Below, one piece after another: positions 34,347 through 45,860 of a stretch of DNA of 64,000 bases. The notes below the pieces were generated by a model. The model had not been told where the DNA came from, ran no database searches, and saw only the letters and a program-made list of their open reading frames with translations. This DNA comes from Coptis chinensis (taxonomy: Eukaryota > Streptophyta > Magnoliopsida > Ranunculales > Ranunculaceae). The position numbers and the translations under genes were made by a program. Location of the stretch: assembly GCA_015680905.1 (NCBI GenBank), contig CM027378.1:37049001-37113000 (forward strand). The letters are read 5' to 3'. Positions within the stretch are counted from its first letter, which is position 1. Every line of letters begins with the position of its first letter.

Positions 34347-35208
34347 GCCAAATGATTTCCAGAAATTCCCCTTATGTCTCGAATTGTTCCGAAATTTCAA
34401 ACTTGGAATTTCGATTCGGTTTAACTCCAAATTGAACCAATGAGATATCAAAACGATCGGCATTAAAAATTCCATCCACTAGAATATGACATAATCACAT
34501 TCAAACTCATTTTTTTTTAAATTTTATTTTATTTTTATTTATTTACACTTTTATATACAAATGTACAAGACGAAAGGAACGTGTTAACAACACCGAAAAT
34601 CCAAATAAAACAACACATCACAACAGCTTAACAAAGGCAACTTTCATGTCGGCTCGGGCTTAACCCAATCCCGCCGACCGGTGTGGCTTAACCTTTATGT
34701 TATAGAGGCCTAGGGTTCAGGACGGTACCATCCCTGACCAATGTGCAATGGTCTAGTAATAATATTACCCTTAGTACATATGGTATAGCCTAAAACCGCC
34801 CCTTGATATAGTCACATAGAAAACCAATCGGGGTTGGCCTGGTGGAATCCATTACCTGCACGAACTAGGAAATGTCCGATGTTGCATATCACAACTTTCT
34901 TTGGGCACCATGCTTGATGCTAAGGGAAAAACGAGTATATACATGTTGAGTCTTTTAACGTCAGATCCTTAAGACGAATGTGAGTCTTTTAACGTCAGAT
35001 CCTCAAGACGAATGTGAGTCTTTTAACATCAGATCCTCAAGACGAATAGGAGTCTTTTAACGTCAGATCCTCAAGACGAATCCCAACCTGTGGGAACAAC
35101 GGGACGACGACGAAGTTTATCCTGGCCGAGCTGTTGTCGACAATAATATACCTTATACCGCTCATCTCGGATAGAGGATCAAGACACGACAGAAAGGAGT
35201 TTGCCGGT
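34347..35208 (-). other. 3' region of element E with 34-bp tandem repeats
   Basis: No gene is supported. At 34948-35083 four copies of a 34-bp unit (gagtcttttaacgtcagatc then ctcaagacgaat) begin at 34948, 34982, 35016 and 35050. The block 34680-34870 resembles 11500-11680. Single copies of the repeat core occur in D (20057-20080) and J (about 56197-56220). Confidence 0.8.
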
Positions 35209-35415
35209 TCATACACCACCCCATCCTTTTAAGCCGCCGCTTCCGAAAGCAAAAGTACTACGACCATTACCTATTCGAGATGGGTGAGATTTGGACCAAA
35301 TGATGAGTTGGAGTTCGCGAGGAAGAGAATAGAAAAGGGAGGAGAAAGAAGGAGTTGAAATTTTTGGTACCCATTGTTTTCCAGGAGGCACGTTTTCTCG
35401 ATTATCAGAAGACAT
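35209..35415 (-). pseudogene. Short 'LPREL' ORF after pol in element E
   Basis: A 68-codon frame starts MSSDNRENVPPGKQWV and contains SLPRELQLIIWSKSHPS. A related frame at 45576-45860 has ALPRELRLKIWTHIPKT. That match in two independently placed, Athila-associated ORFs supports coding. The motif looks superficially like an F-box core, but the frame is too short and divergent to claim one. Probably the N-terminus of the env-position protein, broken downstream. Confidence 0.5.
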
Positions 35416-35526
35416 TTATACTCAGTTCTGAAGTAGAGTTTTTTGTGGACTATGGTTCCGGCGCTTGCAACCACACACTCTAGGGATTTAAAGAAAAGAA
35501 AATAGAAGAGGGCACGGCTACCCAAA

Positions 35527-35569
35527 TGGTGTACTTTCTCTGTTTAAACACATGGAAAGAAGTACACCA
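35527..35569 (-). promoter_or_regulatory. Hairpin directly after the pol stop codon, element E
   Basis: A 10-bp stem, tggtgtactt (35527-35536) with aagtacacca (35560-35569), sits about 9 bases after the integrase stop. Relative to element D one C-G pair has become T-A on both arms. Confidence 0.7.
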
Positions 35570-35578
35570 TCGAATCTA

Positions 35579-36904
35579 TTAGTCTATGTAGACTGGGTTA
35601 TTGAGAAGAGTCTCTTCAACATCTGGAGAGCGCAACTCATGATAATGTTTAAGGCGTTGGCCATTTACTTGAAATTCGCTATCATCATTTACGTTTTTCA
35701 AAGAAATAGCCCCATAAGGGGTGACAGCAGAGACTGTGAAAGGACCAGACCATCGAGTCTTTAATTTTCCTGGAAAAATGTGTAATCTTGATTTGTACAA
35801 CAAATTTTTTTGACCTACTTTGAATTCTTTTCTCAATATGTGCTTGTCATGCACTCTTTTCATGTTGGCTTTATAGGATTTCGAGAGATCATAGGCATCA
35901 CTCCGAATTTTCTCAAGCTCATTTAACTGCAATTTTTTCTTCGCGCCTGCTGCGTTAGTATTATAATTGAGGCTTTTGATGACCCATAGAGCACGGTGCT
36001 CAAGTTCAACCGGCAGATGACAAGGTTTTCGAAAAACGAGGCGATAAGGAGACATCCCTATATGTGTCTTAAAAGCTGTTTTGTATGCCCACAAGGCATC
36101 AGATAATCGTAGAGACCAGTCTTTTCTAGATGGATTGACAGTTTTTTCCAAAATGGATTTGATCTCTCGATTAGAGACTTCTACTTGACCACTGGTTTGA
36201 GGATGATACGGAGTTGCCACTTTGTGCGTGACTCCATATTTCTTTACTAATGATTCAAAAATTTTATTGCAGAAATGTTTTCCCCCATCACTAATTATAG
36301 CTTTTGGAACACCAAATCGAGAGAAAATATTTTCTTTTACAAACAAAATGACAGTTTTATGATCATTAGCACGACATGCCAATGTCTCAATCCATTTTGA
36401 CACGTAGTCAACTGCTACTAGTATGTATAGGAAGCCATGTGAATTTGGAAATAGACCCATGAAGTCGATGCCCCATACATCAAAGATTTCCACAATTAAA
36501 ATGGGATTTAAGGGCATCATATTGCGTTGAGTAATGCGTCCTAGCTGCTGGCAGCGATTGCATGCTTTGCAATGTTCATGTGCATCTTTAAACAGTGTTG
36601 GCCAATAGAATCCACATTGTAGGACCTTGGCCGCAGTTTTCTTACCACTAAAATGACCACCACAAGATTGTTCATGACAGAAGGATAACACATCATTGTG
36701 TTCCCAATCGGGGATGCGACGGCGGATTAGTTGGTCGGAACAATACTTGAAGAGGTAGGGATCATCCCAGAAATAAAATTTCACAGTGGATAAGAACTTT
36801 TTCCGGTCATTACGAGACCAAGATGAAGGGACTTCTTCGGTAACTAAGTAATTTACTATGTCGGCCGTACCAAGGAGGCGAAAAAATAGAGTACAAGTGT
36901 TCAT
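35579..36904 (-). CDS. Integrase of element E, open frame
   Basis: A 441-codon open frame covers the whole integrase and the end of the RNase H linker. The zinc finger includes [13 protein letters not shown] and CKACNRC. The catalytic core has [11 protein letters not shown] (Asp), [12 protein letters not shown] (Asp) and [11 protein letters not shown] (Glu). The C-terminal domain has [22 protein letters not shown] and ends LLNNPVYID. Small departures from the D copy ([19 protein letters not shown]) suggest mild decay. In the intact element it would be the last part of the Gag-Pol polyprotein; here it is cut off by upstream breaks. Confidence 0.9.
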   Translation of the reverse strand: MNTCTLFFRLLGTADIVNYLVTEEVPSSWSRNDRKKFLSTVKFYFWDDPYLFKYCSDQLIRRRIPDWEHNDVLSFCHEQSCGGHFSGKKTAAKVLQCGFYWPTLFKDAHEHCKACNRCQQLGRITQRNMMPLNPILIVEIFDVWGIDFMGLFPNSHGFLYILVAVDYVSKWIETLACRANDHKTVILFVKENIFSRFGVPKAIISDGGKHFCNKIFESLVKKYGVTHKVATPYHPQTSGQVEVSNREIKSILEKTVNPSRKDWSLRLSDALWAYKTAFKTHIGMSPYRLVFRKPCHLPVELEHRALWVIKSLNYNTNAAGAKKKLQLNELEKIRSDAYDLSKSYKANMKRVHDKHILRKEFKVGQKNLLYKSRLHIFPGKLKTRWSGPFTVSAVTPYGAISLKNVNDDSEFQVNGQRLKHYHELRSPDVEETLLNNPVYID

Positions 36905-37838
36905 CCGGAAAGAATCACGGATAGGTTCAGATCGGTATCAACATCAATCGACAAGTCGCGGATAAATGGTCGCAACCACATTTTCAAGCAACCTTTTTTA
37001 TCTCTAATTTCTAGAGTAAACTCTTGCAAAAGGAGAATCCATCGGATCAACCTTTGTTTTGCATCTTTTTTCGCTAATAGATAACGAAGTGCCGCTTGGT
37101 CAGTGTAGACAATAGTTGGAGAACCCACTAGGTAAGGACGAAACTTATCCAAAGCATATACAACGGCGAGAAACTCTTTCTCAGTGGTGGTATAGTTACG
37201 TTGAGCTTCATTAAGGGTTTTACTCGCATAGTAAATGACAACTGGCTTATCTTCTTGGCGTTGCCCCTAGTACGACTCAATAGCACGATTCGCCGCGTCA
37301 CACATTAATTCAAAAGGTTTAGACCAATCAGGTGGTTGAATTATGGGAGCGGTAGTTAATGCATTTTTTAAAATTTCAAAGGCTTGTTTGCAATTGAAAC
37401 TGAAATAAAAAACGACATCTTTAAGCAGGAGATTGGTTAAAGGTCGAAAGCAACCTTTGAGAAATCTTGAATAAATCTCCTATAGAAACCTCGCGTGTCC
37501 TAAAAAATGCGAATGTCTCGAACTGATTTTGGTATAGGAAGTGAAGCAATTTTTTCTATCTTAGCTTTGTCGACTTCGATTCCGTCCTTTGAAACGATAT
37601 GTCCCAAAACTATTCCTTTTGTCACCATGAAATGACATTTTTCCCAATTAAGAACAAGGTTTTTCTCTGCACAACGTGTAAAGACTTTTTCAAGATTTGA
37701 TAGACAACTATCGAAAGAATCTCCATATATGGAGAAGTCATCCATGAACACTTCCATAAAACGTTCAACCATATCACTGAAAATATGAAGCATGCAGCGT
37801 TGGAAAGTACCAGGTGCATTACAAAGGCCGGAAGGCAT
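36901..37838 (-). pseudogene. Reverse transcriptase core and RNase H of element E, broken
   Basis: The RT core is open in 37838-37500: [18 protein letters not shown], the active site [11 protein letters not shown] and [14 protein letters not shown]. The frame breaks at the RT-RNase H junction (about 37500-37440), where a few bases differ from relatives. RNase H continues in 37440-36901 with stops; its end (37152-36901) has [25 protein letters not shown] and [15 protein letters not shown]. Confidence 0.85.
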
Positions 37839-38600
37839 TCGTTTATATGCAAATGTACCAAATGGACAGGTGAACGTGGTCTTGTCTTGATTAGCAGGGT
37901 CTATGACTATCTGAAAATAACCTTAATAACCATCAAGAAAACAGTAATATGCATGACCAGCTAAATGTTCGAGCATCTGATCGATGAATGGGAGTGGAAA
38001 GTGATCCTTACGAGTGACGACATTAAGTTTGCGATAATTAATGCATATTTGCCATTTTACTGGGATACGAGCGGAAATGCATTCATCTTTATCATTTCTC
38101 ACAACTGTAATGCCAGATTTCTTGGGAACAACGTGTATTGGACTTACCCAAACACTATCAGAGATAGGGTAAATAATACCCGCATCGAGTAATTTTAAAA
38201 CTTCCTCTCGTACCACATCTTTTATGGTAGGGTTTAGTCGACGCCGTGGTTCACGCGACGTCTTAGCATTTTCTTCAAGGTGTATGCGATGGGTGCACAC
38301 AGTAGGTGCAATGCCTTTAATGTCATCGAGGGACCATCCAATAGCAGAACGATGTTGTTGAATGACATTAATTAAACGAGCTTCCTGATCGTCAGTTAAT
38401 TGTGAAGAAATGATAACTGGGTGACGACCATTTGGATCAAGCTGTACGTATTTTAATTCCGAAGGAAGAGGTTTTAAATCAGGGGTGGGCGGAGTGGGTA
38501 TTAAAGATTCTTGAGGAAAGTCATCATCTATGCAGTAAACAGATTGATGTTCATCCAAGTTATCGACATTTACCGTCGTAGGGTCAAATAATGGTATTGA
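37839..38600 (-). pseudogene. RT fingers and protease-RT linker of element E
   Basis: An open stretch of 211 codons at 38558-37923 carries the linker (PPTPDLKPLPSELKYVQLD), HRSAIGWSLDDIKGIAPTVC, MK/IKDVVREEVLKLLDAGIIYPIS, WVSPIHVVPKKSGITVVRN and the RT start ARIPVKWQICINYRKLN to YYCFLDGY. It ends in a stop at the point where relatives read GYSGYFQI. The next bases (37922-37839) still encode FTCPFGTFAYKRM-like sequence. Confidence 0.88.
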
Positions 38601-39732
38601 CTCTAATAACTCATTTACTTATTGTGTATAATCATCGTCCTCAAACTCGGATTCGCTAAATGAAAGAAATTGGTACACTTCATTTTCTAGAAACGAGTTT
38701 GTTAAATACTCTTGCGGAATGCTGTCAACCCTATTCACCTCACCATCAATGTCGCTCGAATTTGTTTCATCAATTTGAACACATTTACCTCTACCGATAG
38801 ATTTCGAAGGACATGGTCATTGAACCATCCCTACAGCTTAATAAGAGCATTAGCAGTTGCTAGGAACGGACGCCCAAAGATGATAGGAATGGAATCACAT
38901 GCAACTTCGTATCCAAAATAACAAAGTCTACAGGATAGAAGAAGTCTTGGACTTTTACGAGGACGTTTTCCACAATTCCTTTTGGATACTTTATGGAACG
39001 ATCGGCTAACTGTAGAGTCATGGTGGTAGGTTTGAGCTCATGAAGACCTAGTTGTTTAAATAAGTAATATGGAAGTAAGTTCACACTAGCTCCTAGGTCT
39101 AGTAGCGCAGTAGCCGTATATTTGTCACCTAAGGTGCATGGAACCGTTGGTCTACCAGGGTCTTTGTATTTGACTATACCATTGTGTTCTGTGATGGATG
39201 GAAACTGTTCGGTGAGGAACGCTTGTTGAGGAACATTAGTTCTCCTTTTTGTGGTGCACATATCTTTCAGAAATTTTGCATGTTGTGGTAATAGTTTTAA
39301 GGCATCGAGAAAAGGCAAGTTGATCGTCAAATTTTTAAAAGTCTCTCGAATTTCAGCAAAATTCTCATCAGGTTTATTCTTTGCCAAGCGTGCAGGAAAC
39401 GGTGCCTTAGGACGGAATTTGGAAAAGGGGTCTTCTTGCTTATTTCCTAAATTCTGAGATGTTGATTGTGTTTGATCTGGTGAATCGGCCGTAGGTTCAT
39501 TATTAGAAATAGGTTCATTGGAACCTTCGGATTCCTTTGGTTGATCATCTGGCATACGTATTTGATTGTCTACCTTTTTTCCAGATCGTAGAGGAGTGAT
39601 TGCATGCACCTCACCTTGATTGGAGGTGCTTGTACCAGGTGCATTAGTAAGTTCAAAGGCTGTGTTTGCTGGTTTAGGGTTTGGAACTGCTTGTCCAAGA
39701 AACACGCCTTTCTGACTCTTTTCTTGCGCCAA
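38601..39732 (-). pseudogene. Gag C-terminus and aspartic protease of element E
   Basis: A 290-codon open frame (39732-38860) includes VFLGQAVPNPKPANTAFEL, ITPLRSGKKVDNQI, NLTINLPFLDALKLLPQHAKFLKDM and the protease active site ATALLDLGASVNLLPYYLFKQLG (about 39100). It runs on to DFFYPVDFVILDT. A frameshift follows after VILDTK, and the protease C-terminus (GRPFLATANALI-like, about 38855-38830) lies in another frame. The DLGA catalytic triad is intact. Confidence 0.88.
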
Positions 39733-41177
39733 TTATTGAAGTGATTGTTGGATAGACGTTAAAATTTGAGACTGTTGGTTCATGTAGGCTAAGAAAGTCT
39801 CGTTTGACCTATCCGAAACGGGTTGCGCAGGTTGTGCAACAGGTAGTAGTTCACGATTATTGCTGAGAAGTTGTTGATTATAGTTGGGATCTGGATTAGC
39901 TGGAACAAGGCTGCGATTGGTTTGATAGTTAGCATTGGAATTATTTTGAAATTGACCTTGTTGGTATTGTTGATTATTTCCTTGGCGGTATGGAATAAAA
40001 TTGTTGGTAGGTCGAATAGGTGGAATAGCGAAACCTGGAGGAGCCCCCATTTGTTGGTTATTTTGGCGCCAAACGAAATTCGGATGTTGTCTCCACGGTG
40101 CATTGGGAATGTTGAATGCACATGCCTCCTCCGATTGTTTAGTAGGGGAAGCATATAACAAGGGACAATATGCATCAGGATGGTCAGGACTAAGACAAAG
40201 GACACATGGGTTCAACGTTCATGACTGGTTTTGGTAGTTGATCGTTTACTTGAACTGCAAGGGCATCTACTTTTTTAGTTAGGGATTCTATCAAATTTTT
40301 TATTTCGGGATCGGGTTTTACCTCAAAAATAGATGTGGCCTTTGTAACATTGTCCTTTGATGACCGAGACGACTTAGTGTTACCCCAGTGTGTACCTTTT
40401 TTCGCTTGTTTTTCAAGAAAAGTATAAGCTTCGGTAGCTCCTTTGTCCATGAAGCAACCGCCGTTCATTATATCAAGAGTTTCTTTTTGATGATCAGAAA
40501 GACCATTAAAGAATGAACGAACAAGGACAGCTTTGTCCAGTTGGTGATGAGGACATTCTAACAGAAGATCAGTAAAACGACTCCATGCTTCTGTAAAGGA
40601 TTCATGAGGATTTTGACGAAAGAATTGAATTTTCTGAAGCATTTCAGTTGTTTTTTTTTAGTGTAAAACTGAAGCATGAAAGCTTGAACTAGTCTATTCC
40701 ATGTATCTATGGACTGTGGCTGTTGTCCTGCTAGCCAGATTAATGATTTTTCCGCTAAAGTGAATGGAAACAGTCGAAGCAAGAGTTGTTCCTTAGAGAC
40801 TGCTGGATGGTGAAATGTTGTTGCCACTTGTTGAAGCCTACGAAGATGATTGTAAGGTTTTTCGTGCTCCAAACCATGATATATAGGTAAGAAACTGAAA
40901 ACGTTTGGGGATATGAAAATCACCGACAATGTCCTCAAGTTTGATCACGGGAAGAAGGTCCTTCCATGTAATGCAAAGATAGAAGTCCGAGAGGGCTTCT
41001 CTGGCCGATGGAGGATCGTCGGCCATAATGACGAAGTTGATGGCGGCGAAGGATTGTGATGAAGGTAATTAGCGAAGAAGAACAATTTTTAGGTGAGAAC
41101 TTACGCAATTGCTTATCGTATTTTTTTCGACGATAGGTATGTTCAATTTCTTTAGTGGAACCAGACCTTAATCTCAT
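39733..41177 (-). pseudogene. Gag of element E, several frameshifts
   Basis: The start at 41177 gives MRLRSGSTKEIEHTYRRKKYDKQL, the N-terminus shared with B and D. The frame shifts near 41060; the following part (41026-40838) begins MADDPPSAREALSDFY. The gag domain lies in 40938-40558 (IYHGLEHEKPYNHLRRLQQVA, WLAGQQPQSIDTWNRLVQAF), and after a shift in a poly-A tract near 40655 it continues in 40642-40190 (FFRQNPHESFTEAWSRFTDLL). The zinc knuckle CVLCLSPDHPDAYC (CX2CX4HX4C) and NAPWRQHPNFVW are in 40215-39733, with a Gln/Asn-rich tail. Confidence 0.88.
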
Positions 41178-42278
41178 GCAAGCATAAAATTAGATCTAAC
41201 TGACAGAAGGAATTTAGTAGGACTCGAATTTTATTATTATCTTAAGCATTAGAGTTGAAGAACATATGCCTAAACTGCTGCTAACGTAGCAGTGAAGCTA
41301 GGAATACGTGTGCATAAACCAACAGCCAGGTCACAAGAGAGATATGAGGGAGGCTTTCCATGCAAGCACGGTTCTAATTAAGTAACCTCAATCTTTCAAG
41401 TTTCCTAGATACCATTGGAATATGATTAAGATTTATGGAATTAAAATTTATGCAAAGGCGGTATTAATTTTAATTAATTAATTAATTTTTTTTTTTTTTT
41501 AAAGATTTATGCAAGGGTTAAAATACAAACATGCAAATACGATCTACTCATACAATACTAGGTGCAGTAGCATGTGAAGATACTCTACTCATACGTATAG
41601 CTATACGAATAGGCAAGCTTGAGTCATCGATAAATACTTCCATAACGCATTGCAAATATACATCAATAATAATGATATGTACGCTTAATTTGTAAATCGA
41701 TATTACGAAACGATATATCAACAAGATATGAGCAAATTTGAATCACTCATAATTATCTAAATACATTAGCATTAGCATGCTTAATATAGTATACATAACA
41801 GTAATAATAATACGACAAAAAACTAAACATGCAAAGTATTATACATAAACTAAAAATACGACTCTTGTATTGCATAATAATTCGATTTCGACAATACTCA
41901 TTGAGATTATGAAAGTGTCATATAGAGAGCAGCTTTACCCCGTAGGGTTTAGAAACAACTTACCCAACTCAGATTTTAACCCTCGTTGGAATGTTCTCAT
42001 CTTTCTTGACAAAATCGATTTATTAAACAACACCATTTTCGAAAATGATGATTTTGGAGGGGAAAATAGTTGATTTTGACCTCGAAAATGACCTCCACCG
42101 ACAGTGTGCGCGCCATCGAGATCTTTCCGAATTGAACTCACACACGTGATTCAGAGAACCATAGCCAAAGTTATGGCCAAAATACCAAAACACATCTTAA
42201 TTACTATGTATAACTCCTAAGTTATAGATGCTAACATGCAAATAATCACTCATTCAGTAATATATATGCTAAACATGG

Positions 42279-42342
<64 letters not shown>

Positions 42343-42802
42343 GGTTAACTGATCATGAATTACATATTAATGTATATATACATACAAATGTATATATATA
42401 TATTCACAGGCGTATTCACATGATTCATGCATATTATTAACCTAATACGCAAAATATAGTCCATTAACTACAACATAATAACTACATACATGTGAAGCAT
42501 GCAAAAATATTTAAAATTTGGAACCTGCAAGCTTCCCGCAAGTCCACCAAATAAAAGAAACGTGCACAACAGACCAAATGTTTCACAGTAAGCTTAGTGA
42601 TTGTTGTAGCCTAGTTTCCAGGTCCTAGCATTTGGAACCTGTCAGTTCAACCAAAACCGGAATGTTTATCAGTAGCAAAAATGCGGGAAATTTAAAAAAA
42701 AAACGAAGAAAACATAAGAAAAAGAAATATATGAAAGGATGAGCGTGGGGGGTTTCCCCTTGGAGCAATTCCAGTTTGCAAGCACAGGTCCTTGGGTCTT
42801 TA
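41178..42802 (-). other. Leader of element E
   Basis: The untranslated stretch lies between primer site and Gag, with no supportable ORF. The block at about 41345-41415 is homologous to 49990-50065 in the leader of element B on the opposite strand (core gaaacttgaaagattgaggtt). A TA microsatellite of about 60 bp lies at 42280-42341. Confidence 0.7.
42280..42341. repeat. AT microsatellite
   Basis: About 31 uninterrupted AT units occur in the leader of element E. Confidence 0.95.
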
Positions 42803-42822
42803 GAATGGCAGCGTCGCCATTT
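42803..42822 (-). promoter_or_regulatory. Primer binding site of element E
   Basis: The sense strand just inside the 5' LTR reads aaaTGGCGACGCTGCCATTC, close to the tRNA-Asp-type site of Athila elements (TGGCGCCGTTGCC) with two changes in its first 13 bases. Confidence 0.65.
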
Positions 42823-44273
42823 TGATATTAGCTTTTTTTACTACGTTAGAGATTTGACTCTCTAATTTGATCTAAAAGTTTAACTCAAAGTTCCTTACTC
42901 ACGATCTTCGTTTCAGTAAAGTTGGAATAAGGATTGAACCAACCTAAAGTCTAGGACAACTACAAATTGGTTGTTACTCTTAGGGAACTAGTGAGTAAGT
43001 TTACTACTAATCTTTGGGTTTCTTTCCTATACAAACATTAAAGAAAAAAAACATTAAGATTTGAAATCATGCAATTAATACAAAATACAATTTACTAAAG
43101 AAAAGGTGGAGAGCTAATCCTCCTCATGTGAAAATAACATTTAGTTGTTGATTTGAAAAGGTTCATTTGATTCTTCCTAGACTCATAGACAAGCCCTAAT
43201 GGAAGAAAACTTGATCCCTAGCATGTATGGCTCATTAAAGAGTTCATACATGCTAGCAAGTGGAACCAAACATTGACTTATCTCGAAGCTCATTACTTTG
43301 ATTCCTAACTAGACACTACACCAACTATCATTTTGGGATAGGATGCAGGTCTAGTTGTTCTTCCTAACAACCTACCAAGCCAACCACAAATATTCTCCCT
43401 CACATGAGATGGATTAACTCCCCAAAAGAGAAGTTAGCTCATGATCCTTGGGATGATGAATTACAAGCTAGAAGAACAAAAAGAGAGAGAAAGAAGAAGA
43501 AGAAAACCAATTAAACTCACTTGCTTTTTATTTTCTAGAAGAAAACTAAGGTTTCCTCCATTAAAAACTATTACAAGCTTTCTTACAAAAACTAAAACTA
43601 AAAACTAAAAATGGCTAAGGAACTAAAATAATACAAGGTAAGGAAAATAAGTCAAGGGAGTAAATGGAGTGTCCCCCCCCCCCTTGTTTTGTTTTCTTCT
43701 CCATTTGAGAGACATCTCATTTCCTCCCATGTGAAACATCAAACCACATTTACTTCATTTTTATCCACCACATTAAAACAAAGTGACACCTTGCCTTTTT
43801 TTCACTATTAACACATAATCTAATTAATTACATGCAAGGTGTCAACTTTGCACCAATAATTTGTCATTTTTGTCTTGACATTCTCCATGATTGATGACTC
43901 ATCCAATCTTGTGGGCGCGCATGGTGGGTCCTATGTGTAGTCCAGTGGCGGTCCGGTCTTTGGGCAATTTTACAACTTCCCGCCTATGCGTAGAGTTCAT
44001 CGCCCTGATTGTCTGAGCAGCTTACTTGTCGCATTCGGAGTCCTGGTTCAAGAGGTAGGAGCTTCGGAAGTTTGATGCTTCTGTGCGGATTTGGAAGAAT
44101 TCATATATATGTCATTCCTCGTGCTTTATTGCAGGTTTAAACCATATTTCCATGTTTACTGCGAATACCTGCAAAAGTATGAAAACATATTTATTTCATG
44201 ATTATTAAACACATAGTTAACCAAATTTATATATCTCAACGGGGTTTCATAATACACTTTTGGGTGCTTATCA
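42823..44273 (-). repeat. 5' LTR of element E
   Basis: 1451 bp, TGATATTAGC to GTGCTTATCA; its right edge meets target duplication catac. It includes a run of C (about 43673-43684). Only its first 555 bp have a partner in the truncated 3' LTR. Confidence 0.92.
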
Positions 44274-45462
44274 CATACCCATTTCTAGTTTGCTAGACAG
44301 ATCCGTTAATGTTAAGCATGAAAGCTCCCTGTTCAGTTGGCTTCCACTTGCACCAAAGAACTTCCTGATGTTTGAAATTTAGTTGGAGTCCCAGCCTGGT
44401 TACAAGTGCTCAAAGGGTATAAGAATCTTTGACTTCTGACAGGTTCTTCTGAAGATATAGCTTCATTGAGGCCATAATCTTTGTGCTTAGCTGTTAGGAA
44501 GTTAGTGAAATGTTCTTCTTCTTCCGTCTATTTCTTTCACACCAGAGTTCATGTTCAGTGGCTCCAACAAAGACTTTAAATATATTGACACAAGTGGAGC
44601 TTTGTCTACATAGCCTGAAAATGTTGTACCATTCCGAAGTAGAGTCTTAAACAAGATCCCCTAGTCTAATGTTGTTTTTCACAATGGCCCATACTTGTTT
44701 GGAGTACTGACAATCGAAGAACAAATGCTTTGATTACTTAGAAGAGTTACCGCAGAGACTGCATTCAGAGAATTGCACGGTCTTCTTCTGTATCAATCTA
44801 TCTTGAGTAGGAAGGCAGTTTGAAAGCAATTGTCATAAGGTAAAAGAGAATTTCGGAATAGAGAGTTTGCCCCAAACAACTCTGTACCATTTTACCTTTG
44901 GTCTCACTTTTAGCAGAACCGTATATGCTGATTTGACTGAAAAGTCACCTGAGCTGCTCGGTGACCAGATTACTTCATCTTTATCGAGAAAGCGATTCAC
45001 TATAGTACCCAAGATGAGATTTTTCAGGGAGCTATCAGAAATAGACGTCACCAGTGAGGACCAGTTGCCTTGGTCCAAGATTTCACTAACCTTTGCGTCA
45101 ACAGGGAGAGTGAAGGAGTTTCTCACTACTGTTGATTCCCAAAGAGACTTACTTGAACACCATGGGTCGTGCCAGAAAAGCGTGTTAGTCCTATCTGCAA
45201 TAACATATCGAACAAAATTTCGAGCAATGTTTCTATGCTTCAAAACCCCCTCCATACCCAAGAGCAGCTTGCCAGTGTTTTCATAGTCCAAAAGAAGGAC
45301 TTCTTTATCTGTTGGCTCCATGTCCAGTTTGACCACAGTGAGCCATCTTTTACAACAATTCTGAAAATCAAGCCACAATAAGCAGCTTTGTTCCAAGTTC
45401 TTACATCAATCATACCTAGACCACCTTGATATTTAGCATTCCTCAATACTTCATGTATTTAG
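44274..45462 (-). pseudogene. LINE (L1-type) ORF2, region between RT and RNase H
   Basis: The sense sequence starts at 45462, where the LINE is 5'-truncated, with YQGGLGMIDVRTWNKAAYCG, the conserved segment after the RT domain. It continues through DRTNTLFWHDPWC and, after DEVIWSPSSSGDFSVKSAY (about 44930), the zf-RVT zinc-binding region in other frames. Near 44330 WKPTEQGAFMLNINGSV marks the start of the RNase H-like domain; the first catalytic Asp of the family appears as Asn here. Frame breaks occur near 45250 and 44833. The protein continues at 33790 beyond element E. Confidence 0.88.
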
Positions 45463-45476
45463 CCCTCACCCTTTAG
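45463..45476. repeat. Right target duplication of the LINE
   Basis: ccctcaccctttag, identical to 33253-33266, marks the 5' truncation point of the LINE. Confidence 0.95.
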
Positions 45477-45575
45477 TAATAAGACACATTGTACAAATTT
45501 TCAGTATTTTAAAATTCTCAAAATCTTTCCCCTTTTCAACCTCTCTTTCTCAAAACTTTCAAAATTTTTCCAAAA

Positions 45576-45860
45576 ATGTCTTCTATTAAGAACAAAAACC
45601 CTCTACCTAGCAAGACTAGATGGATCAATTTCAATGACCATGTGCAAGCACTTCCTAGAGAACTGCGACTGAAGATATGGACACATATACCAAAAACCAT
45701 TCCTAGTTTGGGTAAGAGTTCATATGCACGAAAAAGACACGCTATGAGAGAAGGCTGGTGCTCGAACTATCAAACACCAACTTGCCTTGGTCTTCAACCT
45801 TATAGTGAAAATTCAGTTTTCAAGGTTTTCATGTGCCAGCCACTTGCCCACAGAGCGTAG
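45576..45860 (+). pseudogene. 'LPREL' ORF, env-position protein N-terminus
   Basis: A 94-codon frame beginning MSSIKNKNPLPSKTRWINF contains VQALPRELRLKIWTHIPKT, similar to the frame at 35415-35209 in element E. After the AKRAY-like region the frame runs into sequence of doubtful coding status. With the next ORF it appears to be what remains of a plus-strand Athila 3' coding region. No domain of known function is recognised. Confidence 0.5.

Larger units (their letters stand above)
33791..44273 (-). mobile_element. Element E: Athila LTR retrotransposon, 10.5 kb
   Basis: The element is flanked by target duplication catac at 33786-33790 and 44274-44278 and begins and ends with TGATA/TATCA. In the sense direction it has a full 5' LTR (42823-44273), primer site, leader, Gag, protease, RT-RNase H, integrase, post-pol hairpin, a 3' region and a truncated 3' LTR (33791 to about 34346). 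It inserted into the RNase H domain of a LINE. Gag and RT are broken by several shifts; integrase is a single open frame. Confidence 0.95.

Noticed and set aside
44867-45286. Plus-strand 139-codon open frame
   Set aside because: Antisense of the LINE ORF2 segment, which has clear family motifs on the minus strand.
45576-45860. F-box protein
   Set aside because: LPREL followed by IW looks like an F-box core, but the rest does not fit and the context is retroelement-derived.
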